From: JAFGGG01 sp964638895
GTDB taxonomy: Bacteria > Spirochaetota > Spirochaetia > SZUA-6 > RPPD01
Direction of reading: 5' to 3'
Length of the DNA stretch: 64,000 bases
Assembly (NCBI GenBank): GCA_964638895.1
Contig: CAZWYY010000010.1
Location: forward strand, 1 to 64,000
The notes under the pieces were generated by a model. That model did not search any database, was not told the origin of the DNA, and was given only the letters and a program-made list of their open reading frames with translations. Shown piece after piece: positions 24,801 to 33,712 of this stretch; the first letter of the stretch is position 1, and the number at the start of each line of letters is the position of its first letter. The translations under genes and the position numbers were made by a program.

Positions 24801-27800
24801 TTAGAAGGTCAGGTTGACCTCCAAAGCCAGGCGAAAACCCGCTATAATCACGTTATCCTGCCTGATCTGGTCCGGAATATATTCCCAATCCATGCCGATG
24901 GAGGCTTCCAAACGGATATACCCGAAATCCGGATAAATAAACGAGGTCTCATGGGTGAGGATTACGTTTACCGGATGGGTGCTTACGTCTTCCAAAAGGT
25001 TGTAGAACTGTAGGTCGATCCTTTCCGTGTGCCCGATAAACCCGGTGCGCGCTATCTCCTCGTTGATCAGCGGAAGCGATACCCCGTTTTCCGGCCTGAC
25101 ATACCACTGAAACGTGATGCTGCCCTGGTCAAATATTTTCAATTCCTCATCTTGTTCAACGGAAAAAAGGTTCTGAAACACCAATGCGTTTTTCAGTTCG
25201 TTCTCAAACTGCATGTGGTTCTCCAGGTTGAAGGAATAGGTGTCCAGGCTGCCGGACCTATCATACCTTAGGTCCAGTTCGAGTTCGGTGGCGTACTGGT
25301 CTATGGTAAAAAAATCGAATAGGGCAAAGGTACCGAACCTGCCGAACAGGTTGATTGCGTTCGTCGTGGTTTTCAGGGAAAAAACCGTCTGGTCGTCATA
25401 AAGCGTATCCTGCCTGGCGAACTCCTTGCCCAGGGATACGGTGACCTGTGAGGGCACAAACAGATCCCAGAGGTTTGAGCCGAAAGGACGCGCCAGGGAA
25501 AGCAGGGCCTCCGGCTTGTAATACGCATTAGGGATGTCCCGATTTGCGTCCTTGAATACATTTTCGCAGTCCGTGTTAAAAAGCTCGTCAAAGGGTATGA
25601 ACGTCCAGAAATAATCCTGGATGCCATACTCATCCGCCAGGGTCTCAAGATCGCCTGTAAACGATCCCCCGTGTCCCAGGAAACGCGTGGTGCTTAGTGT
25701 GCGCCTGTACCCCGGCGTGACGGTCAGTGTGCCGACGGTTACAGGTAGAAAAAGGGAAAGCTGAAGGTCATTAATCTGGGTCCGGGAGGTGGCGGTAATG
25801 TCATAACTTCGGTAGCCGGATAAAAACTCAAGGCGCGCGCCCACGGGCTCGGTATCCAGGTTCTGGATGAGGGAGTAGTCCCAATGCCTATCCTGCACCT
25901 CCCCCTCGTCCCAGGGCACGAGATACCGGTACGAGTACACCCAGGACTCCAGGTAGAACTGATCCGGGTATTCGAACCCCCGGCTGGTGGTGGAAATATG
26001 GTTTGCGGCGCTCACGTTGTAGGGCGCGGCCAGGATAAAGACAAGGTTGGCATCCCAGTCCTGGGCCAGGACATGCTCCTGGGACAACGTGTTCTGGTCC
26101 AATACCAGCGACCCGATACCGGGAAACGCGCACAGCAGCTCGTTTCCCCTGGAAAGCTCCCTACCCCAACTGCGCTCCCGTACGGAAAACCGGTCGATAA
26201 ACACCACCGGGAACGGCTGCCTGGGTATCTTTAGCCTGTGCCCTCCCGATACGCTCCAGTCCGTATCCACGCCCTGTAGGGCGAAATCCGCGGAAAGCTC
26301 ACTCCAAAGGAGGCCGCAGGAGAGTTCGGACAGGCTGTTGGTATTCATGTTCTGCGCCGGGTCCCCGTACAGGCCGGCAAAACCCGGGGTCACGGCCAGG
26401 AAGTGCTCATGGAAACTCAGATCGGAAACCAGGGGGATCCCCCCCGCCTGCACAAGGGTGCCGGGAAGCGAGACGTCGGTATCAAGGGTAAAGGCGCCGC
26501 CTATGGCCCCATCCGGATCACGCAGATGTACCTCATCCACGAGCAGGATGCCGCTTGTGGTATTGTCCGCCTTTACGCTGAAAAAAAGCAGGGAATCGTA
26601 GTTGTCTACGTCGACCGTGGCGCCGGCCACCTGCGTGCCGTCAATCGAGACTGTCTTTTGCTCTGTGTCAATAACGATCTTACGCCATGTGTTGTCCAGG
26701 GCAGTATGGAGGATGGTGGCTTCTATGCCCCTTCCATTGACGTCGTACAGGGAAAAGGTGATGTTTGAAGCCGTGTTCGGAGGCGTTGGCAGCGCTTGTG
26801 CCAAGGCCATCTTGGCCGCGTACAGCTCAACCTTGCGGTAGCGCACCCCCTCTGTGCCCTGCTTGAAGGATGTTTTGGCCTCGAATGTATTTCCGGTAGG
26901 CGTCTGCCATGTAATTTCCAGTATCTTGTTGTCGTCCCCCGTGTTATGAAAGATCTTCCTCACGTCGGGCTGGGCTACCTCCAGTTGTTGCGTGGGTTTG
27001 GCCGTAGCGTACTGTTCCTCGATCTCGCGCACGTTTACCTCGCCGGCCGTGTTGTCGGTCCAAAAACCCGTGCCCTCCAGGTGGATGGCGTCGATCAGGA
27101 TCTTGCCGTTCACAGGGTTTGTGTCATTGTTCACCACCACCACCCGCAGTGAGCGTACACGCTTGAGCTTTTCCTGGTCCTGGGGCGACAAGTAGATATT
27201 CTGCACACTCCAGCCCGTGGCCCCGGTCAGGTTCAGCACGGAAGCCCCCGACGTGGTAAAAATAGAATCAGAATTCTCCTGCCGGGGCGCGGGATAATCC
27301 AGGAACCCATTGCCGTCCGTGTCCTCGGAATCTATGATGTCGTTGCCCTGCTGCTTGGGCCCGCCGCCCACCAGGAGGTTGACCCCGTTGTCCGTGTCAT
27401 TGAACAGAAAACCGCTCGAGAGCTTTGAAAGCTCCTCATCCAGCACCCCGTCCCCGTCGATGTCCTCAGAAAGGTCCCCCACCTGGATGTACACGCTGAT
27501 ATTGGCACTCCCCCCGGACGAAAGCTCGGCCGCCCGGTAGGAATAGAGGATGGACTTCAGCTTGGACAGGTCGATCACCCCCTGCTTGGCCACAACGGGG
27601 ATCTGGAAACCCACCCAATCGTCCTGTCCGTCCAGCTCAAAATCCAGCACCAAGCTTTCGTCCACGTCTCCCTCAGAGCTTTCCCCCACCAGGTAGGGAC
27701 CGGGCTGGGAATCGTTCGCATAGGGGAATATCTGTGAGGAGGGTACGCTCCAGCTTAGGGGCTTCAGGTCGTAGGAGCCCATGAAATCGTACTGGCGGTA

Positions 27801-29882
27801 GTCCTTGTAGAAAAGGCGGCCCCGGTTTTGCAGGCCCGCTATTTCGGCCGCAGTGGGCCTGGCCGCCGGGTAGGCCAGGTCCTCGGTGATATGCAGGTAC
27901 AAACCCGTGTCCTCCATACCCAGAAGCCGCAGAATGCCAGTGGTATCGGGATTGGAGAAAGACACCGCACCGGCCGCTTTGTAAGCAAAATTATCGTTCT
28001 TTCCGGCCAGGGAGACCGAGCCCAGGACCGCGCCCGTGCGGGAATATACCTCCTCCGAAAAGGCGCCGGGCAGTATGTTCCAGCGTACGCCCGCAGCTAT
28101 CTCCAGGTTGAGCATTTCGGAAAAGGGAAACCGGTTCCCCCACACAAAGAGGATGTCCCCGTTGTTCTCAAGCCCCTGGGACACGCTGTAGGTGATGTCC
28201 AGCCTATCGTCCGGGTTGATCGGCACCAGAAAAGTGATAATGCCGCTTGTGTAATCCATGGTAAAGCGCGTCTCGTTTATATCGTTGCGCGTCACACTCA
28301 CCGAGCCGGGCACAACATGCGTGGCCAGGTAAAAACTGTCCACCGGGGATACCACCTGTACATAGAGCTCCCAGTCAAAGAAGGCGGGATTATGATCGCG
28401 CTGCGGGCCGTAAAGCTGATGTGATATGTCGGAAAATGGATAGTGGTTCCAGAAATCCGTGCGCAGGCTGCTCTTGTTAATGAACACACGAAATACGTAG
28501 CTGCCCGCCCGCGCCTCAAAGGTGGGCGCATAGGTGAAGTTACGGTAGTTCCCCAGCTCATCGTCTTTGGGAACGGCCTTTATTTTGACCCGCCACAGGT
28601 CCGTGGGGGCCTCGGAGGGCAGTTCATAGCAATTAAGAAACTCAAACGGCGAGAATGTGCCCGGCTCCCAGATCAGAAGGCAGGTTTTCCCGTTTATCGT
28701 CACCCGGCGGTTTCCAAGGTTTTCACCCAAATAGGTAACACCCCAGTTAAAATCCACAGCCGGTGCGCCTGGATCAATATACCCGCCGTTTGTGCCGGGC
28801 AAAGCGCCCATGCCCATTCCCGGTGCATTATCCCCGACAGAATTAGCCCCCTTGGTATAATACACCAATATTCTGCCCTTGACCTCATTCAACAAAAAGA
28901 GCAGGCCCTGAGCGCTGTCCTGTTCGATATCGTCCACACTGGCCTTGCGGTACTTCTTGTCGTCGTCCGCGGTGTAATCCCCATCCTCGTCTTCTAGATA
29001 CACCTCAAGTCCCGTCACGTCCGTGTCGGGCAGCATAAAACTCCGTCCGTGTAGGTAATCCTCCGGAGAAATAAATTCTTCCACCACCTCGTTTGAGCCT
29101 ACAAAGATTTTTTCCTGTTTGGTGGTGTTGTCATAGCGCAGCAGAAGCTCGTGCCTTGAAAATCCCGGAGTTATCACGGCTGAAGCCCCAACGGATGCGT
29201 TGCCCTGCTCCGGGACCTCGATAAAATCATAACTGCCGATAGACACGTCCTTGTTGCCGATGCGCACACTCTGCACCGGTTCCCCTTCCCTCCCTTGGTA
29301 GCCGAGCAGAAAAGTGTTCTGATCAAACTCCTGCACCACGGTCACCTCCATAAAATAACGCTCCAAAAGCCAGATAGACAGGGTCAGATCGGGGACCTGC
29401 TCGAAGACCAGACCCTCCCTCATGTTGGGGAGTCCCCAGGGGAATACCACCTCGCCTTCCGGGCCGAAGCGGATGCCCGATGCCAGGGAAAGGTTGGCGT
29501 TCCAGCTGCCGCGTAGGAAAAAATCCAGGTCCGCGTCGGCGATTTCCGTTTTAAAGATGGATGTCCCTCGTTCCTCGGCGGCCGTCACCGGTGTCTGGTC
29601 GCCGTTATCACCAGAGTCCGCGCCCGGTTGTACGCCTCCCGGTTCCGAAGCGGGCGTATCCGGTGAAGAGGGTACGGTTTCAGATGGTGTATCCGTGGGG
29701 CCGGGCGCGGACTCACCGGGCTGCGCGTCGGTTGTCCCGGTGGAGGGCGTAGTATCGGTTGTCCCGGCGTCCGGACTATCTGGCCCTGTTGCTTGTGCCC
29801 AGACGATGGGCGCGGCGCACAGCTTTAAAAAGAGGAAAAGAAGAACGGTCAACGCACCGGGTATGCTCTTTTTCAAAGACAA
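24801..29882 (-). CDS. Giant outer-membrane/surface protein (1693 aa), SprA-like features
   Basis: The protein starts with a signal peptide (about residues 1-30, IVWAQ end). A Thr/Pro/Ser/Gly-rich linker (30-95) is followed by about 1600 residues of strand-rich sequence ending LALEVNLTF. Two segments, DIDGDGVLDEE and DTDGNGFLDYP, look like calcium-binding DxDxDG loops. Long runs such as QDDWVGFQIPVV and KRVRSLRVVVVNN recall SprA-type giant barrels that export surface proteins, but a type IX secretion set is not visible here. An export channel or a very large barrel is therefore only a possibility. The start is TTG, either at 29882 or two codons later (29876), behind TTAAGGA. Confidence 0.65.
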   Translation of the reverse strand: MSLKKSIPGALTVLLFLFLKLCAAPIVWAQATGPDSPDAGTTDTTPSTGTTDAQPGESAPGPTDTPSETVPSSPDTPASEPGGVQPGADSGDNGDQTPVTAAEERGTSIFKTEIADADLDFFLRGSWNANLSLASGIRFGPEGEVVFPWGLPNMREGLVFEQVPDLTLSIWLLERYFMEVTVVQEFDQNTFLLGYQGREGEPVQSVRIGNKDVSIGSYDFIEVPEQGNASVGASAVITPGFSRHELLLRYDNTTKQEKIFVGSNEVVEEFISPEDYLHGRSFMLPDTDVTGLEVYLEDEDGDYTADDDKKYRKASVDDIEQDSAQGLLFLLNEVKGRILVYYTKGANSVGDNAPGMGMGALPGTNGGYIDPGAPAVDFNWGVTYLGENLGNRRVTINGKTCLLIWEPGTFSPFEFLNCYELPSEAPTDLWRVKIKAVPKDDELGNYRNFTYAPTFEARAGSYVFRVFINKSSLRTDFWNHYPFSDISHQLYGPQRDHNPAFFDWELYVQVVSPVDSFYLATHVVPGSVSVTRNDINETRFTMDYTSGIITFLVPINPDDRLDITYSVSQGLENNGDILFVWGNRFPFSEMLNLEIAAGVRWNILPGAFSEEVYSRTGAVLGSVSLAGKNDNFAYKAAGAVSFSNPDTTGILRLLGMEDTGLYLHITEDLAYPAARPTAAEIAGLQNRGRLFYKDYRQYDFMGSYDLKPLSWSVPSSQIFPYANDSQPGPYLVGESSEGDVDESLVLDFELDGQDDWVGFQIPVVAKQGVIDLSKLKSILYSYRAAELSSGGSANISVYIQVGDLSEDIDGDGVLDEELSKLSSGFLFNDTDNGVNLLVGGGPKQQGNDIIDSEDTDGNGFLDYPAPRQENSDSIFTTSGASVLNLTGATGWSVQNIYLSPQDQEKLKRVRSLRVVVVNNDTNPVNGKILIDAIHLEGTGFWTDNTAGEVNVREIEEQYATAKPTQQLEVAQPDVRKIFHNTGDDNKILEITWQTPTGNTFEAKTSFKQGTEGVRYRKVELYAAKMALAQALPTPPNTASNITFSLYDVNGRGIEATILHTALDNTWRKIVIDTEQKTVSIDGTQVAGATVDVDNYDSLLFFSVKADNTTSGILLVDEVHLRDPDGAIGGAFTLDTDVSLPGTLVQAGGIPLVSDLSFHEHFLAVTPGFAGLYGDPAQNMNTNSLSELSCGLLWSELSADFALQGVDTDWSVSGGHRLKIPRQPFPVVFIDRFSVRERSWGRELSRGNELLCAFPGIGSLVLDQNTLSQEHVLAQDWDANLVFILAAPYNVSAANHISTTSRGFEYPDQFYLESWVYSYRYLVPWDEGEVQDRHWDYSLIQNLDTEPVGARLEFLSGYRSYDITATSRTQINDLQLSLFLPVTVGTLTVTPGYRRTLSTTRFLGHGGSFTGDLETLADEYGIQDYFWTFIPFDELFNTDCENVFKDANRDIPNAYYKPEALLSLARPFGSNLWDLFVPSQVTVSLGKEFARQDTLYDDQTVFSLKTTTNAINLFGRFGTFALFDFFTIDQYATELELDLRYDRSGSLDTYSFNLENHMQFENELKNALVFQNLFSVEQDEELKIFDQGSITFQWYVRPENGVSLPLINEEIARTGFIGHTERIDLQFYNLLEDVSTHPVNVILTHETSFIYPDFGYIRLEASIGMDWEYIPDQIRQDNVIIAGFRLALEVNLTF

Positions 29883-30106
29883 TTTTCCTTAATTAACATA
29901 CTATACTCAAATTATCTGAAAACCACAGGCGGAGGCTTAATAAATATTATTCTATATGCGGAACTCTTAAAAGGCGATTACTTTTTATAATTCCATAGAT
30001 TATCGGATATTATGTTATCTCTATTTCCGACCGAGAATTAATAAAACCGCATACGCAATTTCTTGGCGGAAAATATGCGGCCGAAAAAGGACGGCCCGGG
30101 GACACA

Positions 30107-31036
30107 ATGGCGGACGAACAGATAACGGGTGAAGGGTTTATCTCGCGCCTGCTTGAAAATCCTGCGCTTACTTCATTCTCACCCCTGCAGAAAGAGCAGC
30201 ATATTTTAAACTTTCTGAAGCAGAACAACGTCCAGTTATACCCCACCCTGTCTTCGTCCCAGTATTTTCCCGGAAAAAGCCGGGAGCGGATTTTTATTAT
30301 AATATACGAATCATTAAAACGGGTCATCAACAAAAGCCTTTTCCCACTGCTGCAGCGGCTAATACAACAGGGGCTTGATCTTTCTTTTATCTCTTCCCTG
30401 CAGGGCAATGGAGGAGTCCCGCAGGAGATCAGCGTCCGCATTATTGATTTTTTACAGAGGCTGCTGCAAAAGGATATCGCCCGTATAAATTTTATCGGGC
30501 CGCTGACCGCGCTTGAAACCGGAATCAGCGACAGGTATATCGATGAAAGCTTTGCGCGCAAGTCCTACCTCCATTTTGAACTCACCAAGGTGCAGAAACT
30601 TACGCTAAGCCCCGGTGAAATTAAAAACATGGTTAAACTCTCTCTGCTCCTTAAAACCGGTATCAACCTGCTGGCCGTAGGAGGAGGCGCAGCCGCACAG
30701 GAAGCGCGCGCCACCACCGTGCAAAGCCAGTTCGCGGACAAGGTGTTGCCGGTGCTGCGCGAACAATTAAAAGGTGTGCCGGAGGAAATGCTGAAAAGCG
30801 CCCTGCAGAGCAATACCTCGTTTTTAGAGAATGCGGATATAGGCGCCACCGCGCGGATCACGGCCATTTTCGCGGCGCGCTGCAGCAACTACCGGCAGTT
30901 CGCCAAGGTGGACCGGGGCGCCGATACGCCGGATAAGAGCTGGTTCAATATCGCCCGCAGGAACTACAGGTTTTACGGATTCGACGGCAAAATGCTGGAT
31001 GAGTTTTATATAATCGCCGCGGAGAAAGGCTGGTAG
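30107..31036 (+). CDS. Hypothetical helical cytoplasmic protein
   Basis: The 309-aa protein has no signal peptide or long membrane segment. It is mostly helical, with charged amphipathic stretches (KRVINKSLFPLLQRLIQQG, ISVRIIDFLQRLLQKDIARI). A small Gly/Ala-rich patch (GINLLAVGGGAAAQEA) near residue 195 resembles a turn rather than a nucleotide site. No family is recognised. The gene ends 2 bp before the voltage-sensor gene, so the two almost surely share a message and may act together. The ribosome-binding site is poor, and the frame stays open upstream without an ATG, so the start could be slightly different. Confidence 0.6.
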   Translation: MADEQITGEGFISRLLENPALTSFSPLQKEQHILNFLKQNNVQLYPTLSSSQYFPGKSRERIFIIIYESLKRVINKSLFPLLQRLIQQGLDLSFISSLQGNGGVPQEISVRIIDFLQRLLQKDIARINFIGPLTALETGISDRYIDESFARKSYLHFELTKVQKLTLSPGEIKNMVKLSLLLKTGINLLAVGGGAAAQEARATTVQSQFADKVLPVLREQLKGVPEEMLKSALQSNTSFLENADIGATARITAIFAARCSNYRQFAKVDRGADTPDKSWFNIARRNYRFYGFDGKMLDEFYIIAAEKGW

Positions 31037-31038
31037 GA

Positions 31039-32166
31039 ATGCAGAACAAAAGTCGCCTGGTAAAAGCCCTGGAGTTAACGGTATTTTCCTTTATTATCCT
31101 GGTTATCGTGCAGACCGTACTCGAGGACCTGTCCGTGCTGTTGACCTGGGAGGCGGCGGCCCGCAAAATCCTGGTCATCACCGGGTTCATCTTCGACCTG
31201 TTTTTCACCATCGAGTTTCTGGTGCGTTTGTACTATGCCATTGCAGAGCGCAGGGTACGGCGTTATATTTTCCGGGAACGCGGCTGGATCGATTTTCTGG
31301 CGTCCGTTCCCCTGCTGATGTTTAATTCCGGGCCGGCCCTGCTTTCATTATTTACGGGCGGCGCCCTGTTTATCCTGTTCAGCGACGTGCTTAATGTCCT
31401 CAAGGTACTTAAGGCCGTACGTATTGCGCGCATCCTGCGTCTCCTCCGGGTGCTGAAAATCTTTAAAAACATCAAGTATACCGAGTCACCTATGGCCCAG
31501 CGGCATATCGCCCGCATTACCTCGCTCGCCATATCGGTTATTGTGCTTGTGCTGTTTGGGTTCTCCACTCTAAGCGGTGTTATCACGGTTCCGGGGCTGG
31601 AAACCAGGTACGCCCGTGAACAGGATTCCGTGGTCCGCCTGGCAGACATGTTGTACGGTTCGGCGGCCGAGCGCGACAGCCTGCAGGAAACGCTTAACCA
31701 GACGGATTCGGGACTACTGAAGATTACCGCAGCGGACAATGCCGTCATATACTCACGATACCCCGAATCAAGGCTTGCCTCCTCTTACATGCAGCAGGAC
31801 TTTATAGTAAAAACCAATGCGCAAAAAACCCTGTATTTTGAGTTTGACAACAAGCCCGTGCAGCAGGATCTGGCCATGCAGGACCTGCTGATGCTTTGCA
31901 TCATCATTGTCATCATGGGCTGTTTCCTCTTTATCTACAGCCCGCATTTCGCCCTCACCGTCACCGACCCGGTGCATGTCATGGAACAGGGCATGAGGCA
32001 TAAAGAGTACAACCTGGAGGTCAGGATTCCGCAGCGGTATGCGGACGACGACATCTTCCAGCTTGCCGAATCCTATAATGCGCGGTACCTGCCGCTCAAA
32101 GACCGCGAACTCTTCCAGCAGACCGCGGAGTTCAGCGAGCTTAACCTGGACGATGTGGAATTATAG
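31039..32166 (+). CDS. Voltage-sensor-domain membrane protein with extracytoplasmic loop and HAMP-like end
   Basis: The 375-aa protein has helices S1 (about 10-30), S2 (44-68, with FDLFFTIEFLVRLY) and S3 (83-95). S4 (about 122-143, KAVRIARILRLLRVLK) carries a basic residue at every third position, the hallmark of voltage sensors. A fifth helix (about 162-182) leads to a loop of about 100 residues that looks extracytoplasmic, then a sixth helix (285-310). There is no TVGYG-type selectivity filter, so this is not an ordinary ion channel. After the last helix, VTDPVHVMEQGMRHKEYNLE and a later DDIFQLAESYN fit a HAMP-like linker, but no kinase, cyclase or MCP output domain follows. It is translated 2 bp after the preceding unknown gene. 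Confidence 0.7.
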   Translation: MQNKSRLVKALELTVFSFIILVIVQTVLEDLSVLLTWEAAARKILVITGFIFDLFFTIEFLVRLYYAIAERRVRRYIFRERGWIDFLASVPLLMFNSGPALLSLFTGGALFILFSDVLNVLKVLKAVRIARILRLLRVLKIFKNIKYTESPMAQRHIARITSLAISVIVLVLFGFSTLSGVITVPGLETRYAREQDSVVRLADMLYGSAAERDSLQETLNQTDSGLLKITAADNAVIYSRYPESRLASSYMQQDFIVKTNAQKTLYFEFDNKPVQQDLAMQDLLMLCIIIVIMGCFLFIYSPHFALTVTDPVHVMEQGMRHKEYNLEVRIPQRYADDDIFQLAESYNARYLPLKDRELFQQTAEFSELNLDDVEL

Positions 32167-32230
32167 GTTGTTAAAGGGTGCTTCACTGCAAGCGGTAATC
32201 CGGTTATACTTGAAACGGCGGTAACGGCGT

Positions 32231-32518
32231 ATGGTTGTCTCCATGCTTAAATTTATTATTGAACTCCCCGAAAGCGTTACATTGAAAGAAAAGCGGCGGG
32301 TGATCCAATCATTAAAGGATAAGCTCTACCGGAAGTTCAAGGTTTCGGTGGCGGAGATAGACCTTAATGATTCGCACAAGTATACCCATATCGGCACCGC
32401 CCTGGTTTCAAACTCCAAGGTTCACGGCGAGAGCGTACTGCACAAGGCACTGGCCTATGTTGAGGAGAACGCCTGCGGGCGGCTGATGGATGTGGCTATT
32501 TTTTCCGATTTTTATTAG
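32231..32518 (+). CDS. DUF503 (YlxP-like) small protein
   Basis: At 95 residues it matches the DUF503/YlxP family over its full length: MLKFIIELPESVTLKEKRRV at the start, then KFKVSVAEIDLNDSHKYT. The fold is ferredoxin-like. Family members often sit in nusA-infB operons with rbfA and may help ribosome work, but here it stands alone after a membrane protein, so its role is open. The frame begins with ATG at 32231; an internal ATG four codons later (32243) begins at the conserved part. It converges with the ComFB-like gene. Confidence 0.85.
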   Translation: MVVSMLKFIIELPESVTLKEKRRVIQSLKDKLYRKFKVSVAEIDLNDSHKYTHIGTALVSNSKVHGESVLHKALAYVEENACGRLMDVAIFSDFY

Positions 32519-32529
32519 GATTAACGACT

Positions 32530-33231
32530 TCAGGTGTTATTGGGCACAAGGTACAGATCCTTGATCTCATATACCTTGTTGACCCGGAAATAATTGATCA
32601 CCCCGTCCTCGGCCTGGAGTTCAATACTGAAATAATGCCGCAACTCCTCAAAACCCTCGTAGCCGGCCACGATCTCCAGGTCGAACACGCGTTTTTCACC
32701 GACCTTTTCTGCTTCTATGGGGTAGGGTAAAAACAGGAACTTGCCCGCGGTTTTTTCCGGGATGGTATAGGGATTCTGCCAAGTATCCTCGATCATTTTC
32801 ATGAGTTTGCCCTTGAGGTTAAGCTCTATCCGGATTCCCGCCAATGGCCCGAAGTTGCGGCTGTTGAAGATCCTGCCCTTGATAATGGGAAAATTAAAAA
32901 AACTGCCTTCAAGGTCAAGCTCATCCTTTTTAATTTTTTTGTCGTAATAGGGTCGCTGTACATTCATCACCCGCTCTATACCCTGGTGAATGAAGGTAAC
33001 CAGGTCCGCGTTTTTCTGCAGCTGATCAATGTAATCCGCGTCCAGGTAGGCCAGCCCCCTCCCCGATACCACGTATATGGGCTCAATCCGGTTTAACACG
33101 TAACAGGCCACGTCGAACTTGTATTTTTCGGCCGTGGGCAGATCCTTGCCCAGCTTTCTGTCCTTGTATTCCCTGATGATCTCATCGATTTTATCTATTA
33201 CAATCTCTTCCATTAAATTATGTATTTTCAT
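32530..33231 (-). CDS. ComFB-domain protein lacking the usual cysteines
   Basis: Residues 1-70 of this 233-aa protein follow the ComFB pattern: NLMEEIVIDKIDEII, then KFDVACYVLNRIEPIYVVSG. Most ComFB proteins have a C-x-C...C set before the DVxxxxLNR motif; here that place reads KDLPTAEKYKFDV with no cysteine, so zinc binding is lost. ComFB-family members have been reported as cyclic-dinucleotide receptors, which would suit the PilZ-type protein elsewhere in the window, but binding cannot be read from sequence. Residues 105-233 form a strand-rich domain I cannot place. AAAGGAG lies five bases before the ATG. The next gene follows 11 bp upstream in the same operon. Confidence 0.65.
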   Translation of the reverse strand: MKIHNLMEEIVIDKIDEIIREYKDRKLGKDLPTAEKYKFDVACYVLNRIEPIYVVSGRGLAYLDADYIDQLQKNADLVTFIHQGIERVMNVQRPYYDKKIKKDELDLEGSFFNFPIIKGRIFNSRNFGPLAGIRIELNLKGKLMKMIEDTWQNPYTIPEKTAGKFLFLPYPIEAEKVGEKRVFDLEIVAGYEGFEELRHYFSIELQAEDGVINYFRVNKVYEIKDLYLVPNNT

Positions 33232-33242
33232 GGCGTACTCCT

Positions 33243-33689
33243 TTACGGTTCACTGTTTTCCACATCCTTCTTTATTTCCAGTACCTCCGTCAACGCCTGA
33301 ATGCAGGCCGAAAAATCGATCAGGCTTTGTTTCAGTGAGTAATAGTTAAGCCCGGAAAAATACAGTTTCGAAAACACGGAAAAGCATATTTCCGATTTGG
33401 TCTTATCAAGGTTTGAGTAACACCCGTACTCGTAACAGACCTTGAACATGTCCTCCAGCCGCTGCTGGACAAACCTGACCATGGATTGTGAAAAGAAAAA
33501 CGTAAATGAAAGTTCTAAAAACTTGCTTTTACCGTCAATGAACACACCCCCCTGGAATCCCTCCTCACTCTCAAAACCCGCGGTAAACGCATGCTCGTCG
33601 TGTTCACTGTCCAGTAATTTACAGCCGAGTTCTTTGAATAAAACCCTTACCCTTTTAATGCGTTCCTGCATTATCTTCGATTTCTTCAT
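33243..33689 (-). CDS. Hypothetical protein, alpha/beta (chaperone-like layout)
   Basis: From the ATG at 33689 the protein has 148 residues. That start is chosen because GAAAGGA lies just before it; an ATG nine codons upstream (33716) overlaps the stop of the previous gene but has no ribosome-binding site. The order helix, three to four strands (HAFTAGFESEEGFQGGVFI, FLELSFTFFF), then helices with many Phe and Tyr resembles YbjN or secretion-chaperone folds. This is only a visual likeness. There is no catalytic motif, signal or membrane segment. It sits between the phosphoesterase and ComFB-like genes and is probably cotranscribed with them. Confidence 0.55.
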   Translation of the reverse strand: MKKSKIMQERIKRVRVLFKELGCKLLDSEHDEHAFTAGFESEEGFQGGVFIDGKSKFLELSFTFFFSQSMVRFVQQRLEDMFKVCYEYGCYSNLDKTKSEICFSVFSKLYFSGLNYYSLKQSLIDFSACIQALTEVLEIKKDVENSEP

Positions 33690-33712
33690 TGATGTCCTTT
33701 CTTTTGTCACGC

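Noticed and set aside
31039..32166. Ordinary voltage-gated ion channel
   Set aside because: No pore loop or selectivity filter lies between the fifth and sixth helices; the loop there is too long and polar.
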